DNA from: RPRB01 sp035501615
GTDB taxonomy: Bacteria > Myxococcota > Myxococcia > Myxococcales > Myxococcaceae
DNA length: 64,000 nucleotides
Assembly: GCA_035501615.1 (NCBI GenBank)
Contig: DATJVY010000155.1
Span: forward strand, 1-64,000
Direction: 5' to 3'
The position numbers and the translations under genes are program-made. The notes under the pieces were generated by a model. The model was not told the origin of the DNA. It searched no databases and was given only the letters and a program-made list of their open reading frames with translations. This document shows, piece by piece, positions 23,111-31,559 of this stretch. Numbering within the stretch: the stretch's first letter is position 1; each line of letters opens with the position of its first letter.

Positions 23111-24393
23111 GTCCGGGCTTCCTCCGGGACCAGCGTCACCACCGAGCGCTGCGTCGGATCGAGCCAGCGGCGGGCCGAGGCCTGCACCGCCGGCGCGTCG
23201 ATGCGTCCATAGGCCTCGGGGAGGGCGAAGCCCTTCTTCCAGCCGCCGAGGAACATCTCGTAGGTGCCGAGGGCGTGGGCCCGTCCGGAGTTGGAGGTGA
23301 ACTCGCGGAGGAGGTGGGCCCGGAGATTGTTCCGCGCCTTCTCCACCTCGCGGGGCTCGACGCCCTCCTCGGCCAGCTTGCGGATCTCGGCGTAGAGCGC
23401 CTCCTCGGCCGCGCGGACGTCGGCGTCGGGCTGCAGCTCGAGGTGGAAGCTGAAGAGGCCCGGGTCCCTCCGCCAGCTCCAGTCCACGCCGACGTTGACC
23501 GCGAGGCGCTTGTCGTAGACGAGCGCGCGCTGGAGCCGGCTCCCCTCTCCCACGCCGAGGATGAACTGCAGGACGTCGAGGGTGAGCGTGTCCGGGTGCA
23601 CCACCGCGGGCCCGCGATAGCCGATGAGGAGCGACGGCGCGCGCGAGGGGTGGCGGAGCTCGGCCCGGCGTTCCCCCCGCTGCGCAGGCTCGGCGTCGAC
23701 GACGCGCGGCGCGGCCGGCCCGGGACGGATGTCCCCGTAGGCCTTGCGGATGCGTCGGACCAGGGCGTCCGGGTCGAAGTCGCCCGCCGCCCAGAGGACG
23801 GCGTTGTTCGGAGCGTAGAAGGTACGGAAGTAGGCCTCGCAGTCCTCGCGGCGGATGGCCTCGATGTCCCCCATGAAGCCGATCACTGGCCAGCGGTAGG
23901 GATGGGACTGGTAGGCCAGGGCGTGGAGCGCCTCGTCCATCAGCCCGGCGGGCTCGTTGTCCACCCGGAGCCGGCGCTCCTCCTTCACGACCTCGCGCTC
24001 ACTGCGGAGCGACCGGTCGTCGATGGTGAGCGAGCGCATCCGGTCCGACTCGAGGTCCAGCACGGTGTCCAGCGCCTCGGCGGCGAAGTCCTCGTAGTAC
24101 ACGGTGACGTCGTGGGTGGTGTAGGCGTTCGAGCGGCCGCCGTTCGACTCCAGCACCTCGTCGAACTCCTTGGGCCCGTACCGCTCCGCGCCGTTGAACA
24201 TCATGTGCTCGAAGAGATGGCTGATGCCGGTGATGCCGGGGCGCTCGTTGCGCGAGCCCACCTGGAAGAAGGTGTAGAGGCTCACCACCGGCGCGTCGTG
24301 GTCGGGCACCATGCGGACGCGCAGCCCGTTGGGCAGGCGCGCCTCGTGGACGGGGAAGAGCTCGGCTCCGGGCTTAGTCTTTCGAGGGCTCAC
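23107..24393 (-). CDS. M16-family zinc peptidase, catalytic subunit
   Basis: The 428-residue protein carries the inverted zinc motif HLFEH (His59, Glu62, His63) in GISHLFEHMMFNGAERYG, with the downstream glutamate ligand expected in the SEREVVKEERRLRVDNEP segment. It is a classic M16 subunit that cleaves peptides or processes precursor proteins inside a clamshell. No signal peptide is visible, so it is probably cytoplasmic. The GTG start at 24393 follows the conserved length; it overlaps the zinc-ribbon gene upstream by 20 bases. Its stop overlaps the inactive partner gene (GTGA). Confidence 0.92.
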   Translation of the reverse strand: MSPRKTKPGAELFPVHEARLPNGLRVRMVPDHDAPVVSLYTFFQVGSRNERPGITGISHLFEHMMFNGAERYGPKEFDEVLESNGGRSNAYTTHDVTVYYEDFAAEALDTVLDLESDRMRSLTIDDRSLRSEREVVKEERRLRVDNEPAGLMDEALHALAYQSHPYRWPVIGFMGDIEAIRREDCEAYFRTFYAPNNAVLWAAGDFDPDALVRRIRKAYGDIRPGPAAPRVVDAEPAQRGERRAELRHPSRAPSLLIGYRGPAVVHPDTLTLDVLQFILGVGEGSRLQRALVYDKRLAVNVGVDWSWRRDPGLFSFHLELQPDADVRAAEEALYAEIRKLAEEGVEPREVEKARNNLRAHLLREFTSNSGRAHALGTYEMFLGGWKKGFALPEAYGRIDAPAVQASARRWLDPTQRSVVTLVPEEART

Positions 24394-24703
24394 GGGGAGG
24401 AGCCTGCATACCTTCCCCCCGGCGCCTTCGCACCGACTTCGCACGCCCTGGGCGCACCGCGGCGAACACGAAGCCGCACCAGACGCACTCCGCCCCACGT
24501 GGACCGGGGGGGAGCTCGAGGAGGCACCCCGGGCACCGCTCGGCGGTCGACGCGGCGCTCGCGGCCTGGGCTCCCCGGGCGCGCCGGCGCGTGGGCTTCT
24601 GGCCCAGCTGCCGCTCGAGCGTGCGCATCCGGTCCTCCAGCTCGGCGATGCGGTCGAGCAGCGCGCTGTCCTCGATTCGACGGGCACGGGCGCGCGTGTT
24701 CAC
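24374..24703 (-). CDS. small coiled-coil zinc-ribbon protein
   Basis: The 109-residue product begins at a GTG with a helical heptad segment (SALLDRIAELEDRMRTLERQLGQ, about residues 13-35) that should dimerise. A basic Ala/Arg linker and a CPGC...CVWCG zinc ribbon follow (about 65-85). The end is basic (AKSVRRRRGEG). It overlaps the catalytic M16 gene by 20 bases, so it is the first gene of that operon, and it is divergent from the HAD nucleotidase. Function unknown; nucleic-acid or protein binding is plausible. Confidence 0.6.
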   Translation of the reverse strand: MNTRARARRIEDSALLDRIAELEDRMRTLERQLGQKPTRRRARGAQAASAASTAERCPGCLLELPPGPRGAECVWCGFVFAAVRPGRAKSVRRRRGEGMQAPPREPSKD

Positions 24704-24771
24704 CACCCGCGCTACGCTGCCAGCGGGGAGGCCCCCCCGCAAGAATCCGGACCTCCGCCCCCCCCGACCCG

Positions 24772-26445
24772 ATGCTCCGTCCCGACACCCCACCACCCTC
24801 CGACCCCGCGCCCCTTCACGGGGGCGTGCACACCCGTCCCTCCCTGCCGGAGGCGGTCCACGCCCAGCAGGAGGCGCTGGGCATCCTCTCCGACCGCGAG
24901 CTCGCCCGGTTGCTCGACGGGGCGGCACGCACGGCGGTGGAACGGGCCCGCCAGGTGTTCGTCAACCGGAACCTCCGCCTGGCGAACGTGGAGATGGTGG
25001 GGTTCGACATGGACTACACCCTGGCCATCTATCACTTGCGCCGCATCGAGCAGCTCTCGTTCGACCTGACGCTGTCGCGGCTGGTGACCGAGTTCGGCTA
25101 CCCGGCGGAGCTCGGGCTCCTCCAGTACGACCACGGCTTCGTGATGCGGGGCGTGGTGGTGGACAAGGCGCAGGGCAACCTCATCAAGATGGACCGCTTC
25201 GGCAGCGTCGGGCGGGCCTACCACGGCCTGACCCCGCTCGCCCCGGAGGTGTGCAACCGGCTCTACCGGAACGAGCGCATCCGGCTGACCAGCGAGCGCT
25301 ACGCCTGGATCGACACGCTGTTCTCCCTGCCAGAGGCCTGGCTGTACGCGGCGATCATCGACCTGCTGGAGCGGCAGGGCCGCTCGGTGGAGTACGGCAA
25401 GCTCTACGACGACGTGCGAGAGGCGATCGACGCCGTCCACCGGGACGACTCGCTCAAGCGCGAGGTGCGCAAGGACATCGGCCGGTACATCTTCCGCGAC
25501 CCGGAGCTGGGGCCGGCGCTGCACAAGCTCCGCTCTGGAGGCAAGAAGCTCTTCCTCCTGACCAACTCGCTCTGGGACTACACCGACGTGGTGATGTCCT
25601 TCCTCCTCGACGGCGTGGTGAGCGAGTACCCGTCGTGGCGGAACTACTTCGACCTGGTGATCACCGGGGCCTCGAAGCCGGCCTTCTTCACCGAGGGGCG
25701 TCCGTTCCTCGAGGTGGACGCGACCACCCGAGAGAACACGGTGCTCGGGGAGGCGAAGTCGCTCGAGCGCTGGAGGGTGTACCAGGGCGGCAACCTGCCG
25801 GCGCTGGAGCGGATGACCGGGATCGGCGGGGAGAAGGTGCTCTACGTCGGGGACCACATCTACGGCGACATCCTCCGCTCCCGGAAGGCGTCGCTGTGGC
25901 GGACCCTCCTGGTGGTGCAGGAGCTGGAGGACGAGATCCGCTACACCGAGGGCCGGGCGGAGGAGATCGCCCGCCTCGGCGAGGTGGAGCTGCTCATCGC
26001 CCGGCTGGACGACGAGCTGAACGTCCGCAAGGGACAGCTGAACGCCCTGGAGCGCCGGCTGGACCGCGAGGAGGTGCCGGCCGGCGAGCGCAAGGAGATC
26101 GAGGAGGAACGGCGGAGGGCGAAGCACGAGCTGGAGGTGCTGCGCCGGGCGCTGCGGAAGAGCACCGCCATCGCCGACGTGCTGGAGCGGGACGTGGAGC
26201 TGGGCTTCAACCCCTTCTGGGGGCTGATGTTCAAGGAGGGGAACGAGAACAGCCGGTTCGGCTCGCAGGTGGAGCAGTACGCCTGCCTGTACACGTCGCG
26301 GGTCTCGAACCTCCTCTACCTGTCGCCGATGGCTTACCTCCGGGCCCAGCGGGACCGGATGCCACACGAGCTGGCGGGCGCGCCGACGGGGCGGCTCTCA
26401 CCGCTAGGGAGCGAGGGTCCGCCCAAGGGGGCCGAGCGCGGGTGA
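24772..26445 (+). CDS. HAD-IG family 5'-nucleotidase
   Basis: The 557-residue protein belongs to the purine-type cytosolic 5'-nucleotidase (cN-II-like) HAD group. Motif I is GFDMDYTLA with nucleophile Asp79 and Asp81. Motif II is LTNS (FLLTNSLWDYTD) and motif IV is VLYVGDHIYGD. Such enzymes remove phosphate from IMP/GMP-like nucleotides. The C-terminal third contains a long charged helix pair (LIARLDDELNVRKGQLNALERR), typical of this family, and then the NPFWGLMFKEG segment. The start is the first ATG after the divergent neighbour; 68 bases separate the two genes. Confidence 0.9.
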   Translation: MLRPDTPPPSDPAPLHGGVHTRPSLPEAVHAQQEALGILSDRELARLLDGAARTAVERARQVFVNRNLRLANVEMVGFDMDYTLAIYHLRRIEQLSFDLTLSRLVTEFGYPAELGLLQYDHGFVMRGVVVDKAQGNLIKMDRFGSVGRAYHGLTPLAPEVCNRLYRNERIRLTSERYAWIDTLFSLPEAWLYAAIIDLLERQGRSVEYGKLYDDVREAIDAVHRDDSLKREVRKDIGRYIFRDPELGPALHKLRSGGKKLFLLTNSLWDYTDVVMSFLLDGVVSEYPSWRNYFDLVITGASKPAFFTEGRPFLEVDATTRENTVLGEAKSLERWRVYQGGNLPALERMTGIGGEKVLYVGDHIYGDILRSRKASLWRTLLVVQELEDEIRYTEGRAEEIARLGEVELLIARLDDELNVRKGQLNALERRLDREEVPAGERKEIEEERRRAKHELEVLRRALRKSTAIADVLERDVELGFNPFWGLMFKEGNENSRFGSQVEQYACLYTSRVSNLLYLSPMAYLRAQRDRMPHELAGAPTGRLSPLGSEGPPKGAERG

Positions 26446-26508
26446 CGCGTTCGGAGGGACAGCCTCGGCGGCCTTGCAGTCTGGATGCATGAGGGGATGG
26501 AGGCCGTC

Positions 26509-27297
26509 TCAGTCCTGGCGGAGCGCTGGGACCCGCGCCCAGACGACCGGGGCGCTGCGGGACGCGTGCTCGGCTCGGAGCCCGAGCGTCCGGAGCACGG
26601 GCGTGTACCGCGCGGCCTTCACGAGGACGACCCGGCGCGCCACGCGGCGGGCCTCGGCCAGCGTCTCGGCCGTGAGCGGCGACGGATCGGCCAGCCGCCG
26701 GAGCATCTCGAACCCGGGCTGGGCGGCCAGCGCGCGGCCGAACATCGGATCGAGCAGGACGGCGTCCACGCTCCCCGCGGGCATCTCTCGAAGCAGCGCT
26801 CCGGAGTCGCCCTGGCGGACCTCGATCCCCGCGCTCGCCGGGGACGACTCTCGGCGGAGGGTCACGTCGGCGAAGACCGCCAGCGGCAGGCTCGACTCGA
26901 CGCCGAGCACCGAGCCCCCGGGACCGACCAGCCGGGCCGCGACCCGGGCGTCCTGGGCGAAGCCGAGGGTGGCGTCGAGGACTCGCTCCCCGGGCGCGAG
27001 CCCGCCCACCCGCTGGAGCGGGTCCTCCGCGCGGCCCTTGGCGATCTCCTTGAGCCGCAGCGCCGCGAGCCCCGCGCCGCCCCGCACGTGACCGAGCCGA
27101 TCCCAGAGCGAGACCGCATCCTCGCCGAACACGACCAGCGCCCGCGCCTGCCCGAGGAGTCCTCGCACCGGGGCCCCGGGAGGGCGGAGGAGCAGGGGGA
27201 GCCCCCACCGCGCGGCGCAGGCCTCGGCCTCGGCCCGGAGGGTGCGGTCGGTCGACCCGCTCAGGGCCACGGCGAGCGGATGGGTGGGCTCCGTCAC
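26509..27297 (-). CDS. class I SAM-dependent methyltransferase (RsmJ-like)
   Basis: The 262-residue protein has a SAM-binding loop VLDATLGFAQDARVAARLVG (about 108-127), an acidic strand end GVESS (about 137) and a catalytic-type motif LLDPMFG, the pattern seen in RsmJ/YhiQ-like methyltransferases and related Firmicutes proteins. RsmJ methylates G1516 of 16S rRNA in E. coli; whether this protein has the same target is uncertain. The GTG start lies 7 bases after the GGDEF gene, so it is the last gene of that unit. Confidence 0.75.
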   Translation of the reverse strand: MTEPTHPLAVALSGSTDRTLRAEAEACAARWGLPLLLRPPGAPVRGLLGQARALVVFGEDAVSLWDRLGHVRGGAGLAALRLKEIAKGRAEDPLQRVGGLAPGERVLDATLGFAQDARVAARLVGPGGSVLGVESSLPLAVFADVTLRRESSPASAGIEVRQGDSGALLREMPAGSVDAVLLDPMFGRALAAQPGFEMLRRLADPSPLTAETLAEARRVARRVVLVKAARYTPVLRTLGLRAEHASRSAPVVWARVPALRQD

Positions 27298-27304
27298 TGC
27301 CGCC

Positions 27305-29431
27305 TCAGGCCGACCGGCGCGCCGACTCCATGTGCTGCGGCAGCACCGAGCGGTTCCGGCCGTTTCGCTTGGCGAAGTACAGGCACTGGTCGGCGAGGTC
27401 GATGAGCTCCTGCTTGGTGGTCCCGTTCGCCGGCGCCGCGGCGATGCCGACCGAGATGGTGATCTGGAGGGGCCCGAGCTCGGTCTGGAACACCCTGGCC
27501 TGCACGGCCTCGCGGATGCGCTCGGCGATGACCAGGGCGCCCTTCCCGTCGGTCTCCGGCATGATGACCGCGAACTCCTCACCTCCGTAGCGAGCGACGA
27601 GGTCGGTGTCGCGGGCCTTCTCGCGGAGGATCTGCGCCACGCCCTTGAGCACCTGGTCCCCGACGGGGTGGCCGTGGGTGTCGTTGACGGCCTTGAAGTG
27701 GTCCACGTCGGTGAGGAGCACGGAGCAGGCGCGCCCGTAGCGCCGGGTCTGGGCCAGGGCCTCCTCCGCGCGTGCCTGGAAGACCCGGTGGTTCAGGAGG
27801 CCGGTGAGGCCGTCGGTCGTGGCGAGGCGCTCGGTCTGGTCGAAGAGCTGCGCGCGGAGCACGGCCTGGCCGGCCTGGAGCGCGATGACCTCGAGCATCC
27901 GGAGCGCATCCTCGTCGAGCGAGGCCCGTCGCCGCGCACCCGCGACCAGGGTGCCGAGGATGCGGTCCCCTGCCCCCAGGGGGAGAATCTTCAGGGCTCC
28001 CAGCCCGCGGAGCCGGGTGTCGTCGTCGAAGACGACCTGGCGGTCCATCGAGCGGAGCTCGCGGCCGGGCAGCGGCGTCCCGTAGCGGACCACGTTGGCG
28101 ACCAGGCCGTTGTTGTCGGCGAAGACGCGCCCCTCGAGCGACTTCCCGGCGGGACTCGCGCCGCTGATCCGCGTCACCCGGTGCTCGCGCTTGCCGTCGT
28201 GCTCGGCGACGAGGGTGATGGCCGCGAAGTCGAGCCCGGCGAGCTGGCGCGCGCCGTCGAGCACCGCGCCGAAGACGGCCTCGAGGTTGCCGGCGCGGTT
28301 GAGGTCCTCGATGGCCTTGAAGAACCTGACCTTCTCGTCGCGGGCCCGGCGGATCTCCACCAGCACGCGCTCGACCTCGATGGCGCGGAGCACCTCGGCG
28401 GCGAGCGTCCGGAGGAGCGCCTCGTCCTGGTCCTCGAACGGCACGGGCTCCATCCGGTCGGCGACCAGCACGCCGCGGAGCTGTCCGCTGGCCTCGACGA
28501 GCGGGACGGCGCAGACGCTCCGGGGATCGGGGCCACCGTCGTACCAGGTGACTCCGCGGAGGCCGGAGGGGGACACCATCCGGACCGGCACCGCGCGCTT
28601 CAGCACCCCGGCGACGATTCCCTCCCCGGTATGGACCGCGCCGCGCTGGACCCGCTCGGAGCTGCTTCGACAGTCGTGGAGGACGAGGGTCCGGTCGTCC
28701 GGGGCGAGCAGGAACGCGGCGCAGGTGTGGGTCCGGAGGGCGAGCTCGCCGATCTCGAGCACCGAGCCCACTGCTCCCTCGACCTGCTTCACCGCGGCCA
28801 GCATCCACTGGCTTCCGGCGTCGGGAGCGGGCGAGGAGCTGCCGGCGCTGGCGAGGCGGTAGGTGCGCGCACGCTCCTCGACCTCGCGGATGCGCGCCTT
28901 GACCGCCTCCTGCTCGGCGTGGCGGGCCAGAGCGAGCCGGGCGTTGAGGACCAGGCGGTAGATGGCGGCGAACAGCGCGAGGAACGCGGCGTGGGCGGCG
29001 AAGGCGATCCAGCCCGAGCGCAGCGTGAGCAGCGCCTCGAACGTGAGCGTGAGGCCGAGGAGGAGCGCGGCCGGGAGGGCGTCGAAGAAGCCGACCAGGC
29101 CGGCCATGACGACGTAGACCAGCGGATGCACGCCCGGGCCCGCGAGGGCGACCACGAGGTAGGCGGCCGCGACGAGCGGCGCGCCGAGCTCGAGGTCGTC
29201 GCGCACGCGCGGGCGAGCGCTCGCAGGGATGCGCAGGGCGCGGCGCACGCCGGCGACGCAGAGACCAGCGACCAGCCCGGCGGCCGCAGCCACCTCGTCC
29301 CAGCGCGGGTCGGCGACGCCGCGAAGGCGGCCCTGTCCGAGGAGCCAGGCGACGGCGAGGACCGAGGCGGGGCCGAGGGAGCGGAGGAGCCAGCGCGCGG
29401 CGCGTGGCATCCGTGCGGGGCGCGGGCTCAT
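27305..29431 (-). CDS. membrane GAF-GAF-GGDEF diguanylate cyclase
   Basis: The 708-residue protein has about five N-terminal membrane helices (about 15-165), a short coiled coil (ARHAEQEAVKARIREVEERA), two GAF-like sensor domains (about 205-370 and 385-530) and a C-terminal GGDEF domain with intact RYGGEEF signature. An RDTD inhibitory site lies five residues before it. It should synthesise cyclic di-GMP in response to a ligand bound by the GAF domains. The ATG overlaps the ftsB stop (ATGA), an uncommon link between division and second-messenger genes. Confidence 0.9.
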   Translation of the reverse strand: MSPRPARMPRAARWLLRSLGPASVLAVAWLLGQGRLRGVADPRWDEVAAAAGLVAGLCVAGVRRALRIPASARPRVRDDLELGAPLVAAAYLVVALAGPGVHPLVYVVMAGLVGFFDALPAALLLGLTLTFEALLTLRSGWIAFAAHAAFLALFAAIYRLVLNARLALARHAEQEAVKARIREVEERARTYRLASAGSSSPAPDAGSQWMLAAVKQVEGAVGSVLEIGELALRTHTCAAFLLAPDDRTLVLHDCRSSSERVQRGAVHTGEGIVAGVLKRAVPVRMVSPSGLRGVTWYDGGPDPRSVCAVPLVEASGQLRGVLVADRMEPVPFEDQDEALLRTLAAEVLRAIEVERVLVEIRRARDEKVRFFKAIEDLNRAGNLEAVFGAVLDGARQLAGLDFAAITLVAEHDGKREHRVTRISGASPAGKSLEGRVFADNNGLVANVVRYGTPLPGRELRSMDRQVVFDDDTRLRGLGALKILPLGAGDRILGTLVAGARRRASLDEDALRMLEVIALQAGQAVLRAQLFDQTERLATTDGLTGLLNHRVFQARAEEALAQTRRYGRACSVLLTDVDHFKAVNDTHGHPVGDQVLKGVAQILREKARDTDLVARYGGEEFAVIMPETDGKGALVIAERIREAVQARVFQTELGPLQITISVGIAAAPANGTTKQELIDLADQCLYFAKRNGRNRSVLPQHMESARRSA

Positions 29432-29706
29432 TCGAGGTGGATGACGATCTCGCCCGGCTTCACGAAGCCCAGCTCCTCACGGGCGGCGCGCTCGAGGGCG
29501 GCCGGGTCGGTGCGGAGGCCCTCGATCTCGCGGCTGAGGCGGAGGTTCTCCTCGCGGAGCTGGGCGTTCCGCTGGGCGAGGGCCTCGGCCTGCGCGCGGA
29601 GGCGGGCGTGGCGGCGGAATCCACGGGGCTCGAGGGCGCTGACCAGGGCGAGGACGAGCGACACCGCCGCTGCCAGCCGCCAGCCGTACCGTCGCATCCA
29701 GTCCAT
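29428..29706 (-). CDS. ftsB: FtsB/DivIC-family cell division protein
   Basis: The 92-residue protein has one N-terminal membrane helix (about 8-24) followed by a coiled coil (about 33-65: LRAQAEALAQRNAQLREENLRLSREIEGL) and the conserved short end AAREELGFVKPGEIVIHL. This is the standard build of FtsB, which joins FtsL and FtsQ in the divisome and helps activate septal wall synthesis. The ATG that begins MDW was preferred to an upstream start. A 193-base gap precedes it, so it probably has its own promoter. Confidence 0.9.
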   Translation of the reverse strand: MDWMRRYGWRLAAAVSLVLALVSALEPRGFRRHARLRAQAEALAQRNAQLREENLRLSREIEGLRTDPAALERAAREELGFVKPGEIVIHLE

Positions 29707-29899
29707 CGCCACACAGGACGGTAGCAGTGGGTCGAGGCCCCGCAAGAAAGCCGCAGCGGGCTCGGCAGCTCGATGCGCGGGCGAGTGCTGCTCGCCGGAT
29801 CGTCCGCTCCGTCGGAGCGTGTGGTGGTGGAGCAGCCGGGCCCGCCGGATCCGGGCGGGAACCGTCGCCGTCGCGGGGCCTCTCGACGCCTCTCTGTTC

Positions 29900-30454
29900 T
29901 CACCGCGGGGCGGGCTTCTTCAGCGCCTCGTCGATCAGCGGCTCCAGGGTCCCCTGCTCCGCCACCCCGGCGTAGACCGTCAGCACCTTCCCGTCCCGGC
30001 CGATGATCAGCGTGGTGGGCAGCAGACCGACCCTCCCGAACGCGGTCTGCCCCGCCCGGAGGGCATCGTCGGCGACGAGCACCGGGTACCGGAGCCCCAG
30101 CTGGTCGGCGAACGGCCTCAGGACCTGGGGGCCCTCGAGGTCCATCCCCACGGCGATCGCCACCAGCCCGCGCCCCTGCTCGTGGTCGTAGATCTCCTGA
30201 AGCCGTGGCGCCGTGGCGATGCAGGGGAAGCACCAGGTGGCGACGAACTGCACCACGACGACCTTCCCGCCGAGCTGGCTCCCGTCGAGCCAGCCGCCCC
30301 CGAGCACCGGCAGCCTCTGCAGCTCGGCCAGGAAGGGCGAGGCGTCGACGTGCGGCGGAGGATTGGCGGAGGGGCCAGCGCATCCTCCGGCCGCGAGGCA
30401 CAGCCCCAGCGCGACCACCGCGCCGGCCATGCGGCGTCCGCTCCGCCTCCTCAC
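29900..30454 (-). CDS. TlpA-like thioredoxin-fold lipoprotein
   Basis: The 184-residue product has a lipoprotein signal (VVALGLCLAAGGC) and a thioredoxin fold with active site WCFPC (QFVATWCFPCIATAPRLQEI), cis-Pro region GLLPTTLIIGRDGKV and a normal TlpA/ResA length. It should reduce disulfides or assist cytochrome or metal-protein assembly on the periplasmic side. The GTG start overlaps the fur stop (GTGA); an ATG eight codons in is an alternative. Coupling with fur suggests a role in metal or redox homeostasis, an inference. Confidence 0.88.
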   Translation of the reverse strand: MRRRSGRRMAGAVVALGLCLAAGGCAGPSANPPPHVDASPFLAELQRLPVLGGGWLDGSQLGGKVVVVQFVATWCFPCIATAPRLQEIYDHEQGRGLVAIAVGMDLEGPQVLRPFADQLGLRYPVLVADDALRAGQTAFGRVGLLPTTLIIGRDGKVLTVYAGVAEQGTLEPLIDEALKKPAPR

Positions 30455-30915
30455 GCCCGTGGCGAGTCTCCCCCGGCGATCGCGCGCTGGCAGGACTCGC
30501 AGAAGCCGTAGAGCTCCATCTTGTGCGAGGTGACCTGGAAGCCGTGGTGGCGGGCGACCTTTTCCTGGAGCGCCTCGATGCGGTCGTTCTCGAACTCGAC
30601 GATGGTTCCGCACCGGGTGCAGATGAGGTGGTCGTGGTGGTGCCGTCCCACCGCCGCCTCGTAGCGGGTCTGCCCGTCGCCGAAGTTCCGGGCGTGGGCC
30701 AGGCCGCACTCGTGGAGCAGCTTCATCGTCCGGTAGACCGTGGCCACCGACACCTTGGCGTCCTGCTCGCGCACCTTGCTCCAGAGCTCCTCGACCGAGA
30801 GGTGGCCGCCGAGCGAGAAGAAGGTGTCGATGATGAGGCTGCGCTGGCGCGTGCTCTTCAGACCGTGCTCGGCCATGTAGCGGCTCAGGAGCTCGGTCTT
30901 GTCGGGGTGGCTCAC
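30451..30915 (-). CDS. fur: Fur-family metalloregulator
   Basis: The 154-residue protein has the Fur winged helix (GLKSTRQRSLIIDTFF and VSVATVYRTMKLLHECGLA), the metal-site segment GRHHHDHLICTRCG and the C-terminal CESCQ, so both structural zinc CxxC pairs are present. It binds DNA and represses genes when loaded with its metal. Fur is the most likely type, but PerR or Zur cannot be excluded from motifs alone. The GTG start overlaps the HEAT-protein stop (GTGA). Confidence 0.9.
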   Translation of the reverse strand: MSHPDKTELLSRYMAEHGLKSTRQRSLIIDTFFSLGGHLSVEELWSKVREQDAKVSVATVYRTMKLLHECGLAHARNFGDGQTRYEAAVGRHHHDHLICTRCGTIVEFENDRIEALQEKVARHHGFQVTSHKMELYGFCESCQRAIAGGDSPRA

Positions 30916-31502
30916 GGGTAGCGCCGCCTCCAGGCGTCCACGGCCCCGGGGACGTCCGGCGACCCGAGATCCACTCCCGTCAGCCGGACGAGCGAGGCGT
31001 GCGCCTGGGCACGCACGGTGGGGTCTGGGTCGGAGAGGGCCTGGACCAGGGCCGGAACATAGTCCCGCCCCTCGGGGCGGTAGCGCGCCACCTCGGCGGC
31101 GAGGGCGCGGATCCTGGGGTTCGGGTCGGCGAGGGCCTGGCCGAGGGCCGTTCCAGCGGGAACGTACGGGGCCCGCGACGAAGGCAGGAGGAGAAGGAAC
31201 ACCACCACCGCCAGCCCGACCTGGAAAAAGGCCTTTCCGGCCGGGTACTTGCGCACGCTCGCCAGCCCGAACCGGTACACGGCGAAGCAGCCGACGAAGA
31301 CGAGAAAGACGAAGGGAGTGACCCGCTCGACGGCGACCGGCAGCCGGCCCGGAAAGCTGCGCCCGAAGAACGCGAGCCCGGCAGAGGCGACCAGGAGGAC
31401 GTACAGCGCCACCCCCAGGCCGGGCCCGAGGGGAAGCCCTCCCACCGAGGGTGCCGGGACTTGCGAACCTGCACCTCTGCTTAGATTGTGTTCCGGAGTC
31501 AT
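30912..31502 (-). CDS. membrane protein with HEAT-like repeats
   Basis: The 196-residue protein has three membrane helices (about 30-48, 62-80 and 92-108) and a C-terminal soluble part with two HEAT-like repeats (DPNPRIRALAAEVARYR and DPDPTVRAQAHASLVRLTG), which usually mediate protein contacts. The ATG lies 58 bases from the divergent plus-strand gene. It is the first gene of the unit with fur and the TlpA-like lipoprotein. Function unknown. Confidence 0.78.
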   Translation of the reverse strand: MTPEHNLSRGAGSQVPAPSVGGLPLGPGLGVALYVLLVASAGLAFFGRSFPGRLPVAVERVTPFVFLVFVGCFAVYRFGLASVRKYPAGKAFFQVGLAVVVFLLLLPSSRAPYVPAGTALGQALADPNPRIRALAAEVARYRPEGRDYVPALVQALSDPDPTVRAQAHASLVRLTGVDLGSPDVPGAVDAWRRRYP

Positions 31503-31559
31503 CGAAACCGACCGTGGCGCCCCGTCTCCGGGATGCTACTGGTCCCATCCGACCCCTTC

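Noticed and set aside
29841..29859. Inverted repeat CCCGCC-GGATCCG-GGCGGG as terminator between the TlpA-like gene and ftsB
   Set aside because: No T-run on either strand; GC-rich inverted repeats arise easily here. Mentioned only as a possible element of the gap.
31461..31487. TTGCGA and TAGATT as promoter between the HEAT-protein gene and the Fis-like gene
   Set aside because: The spacer is only 15 bases and both boxes are imperfect.
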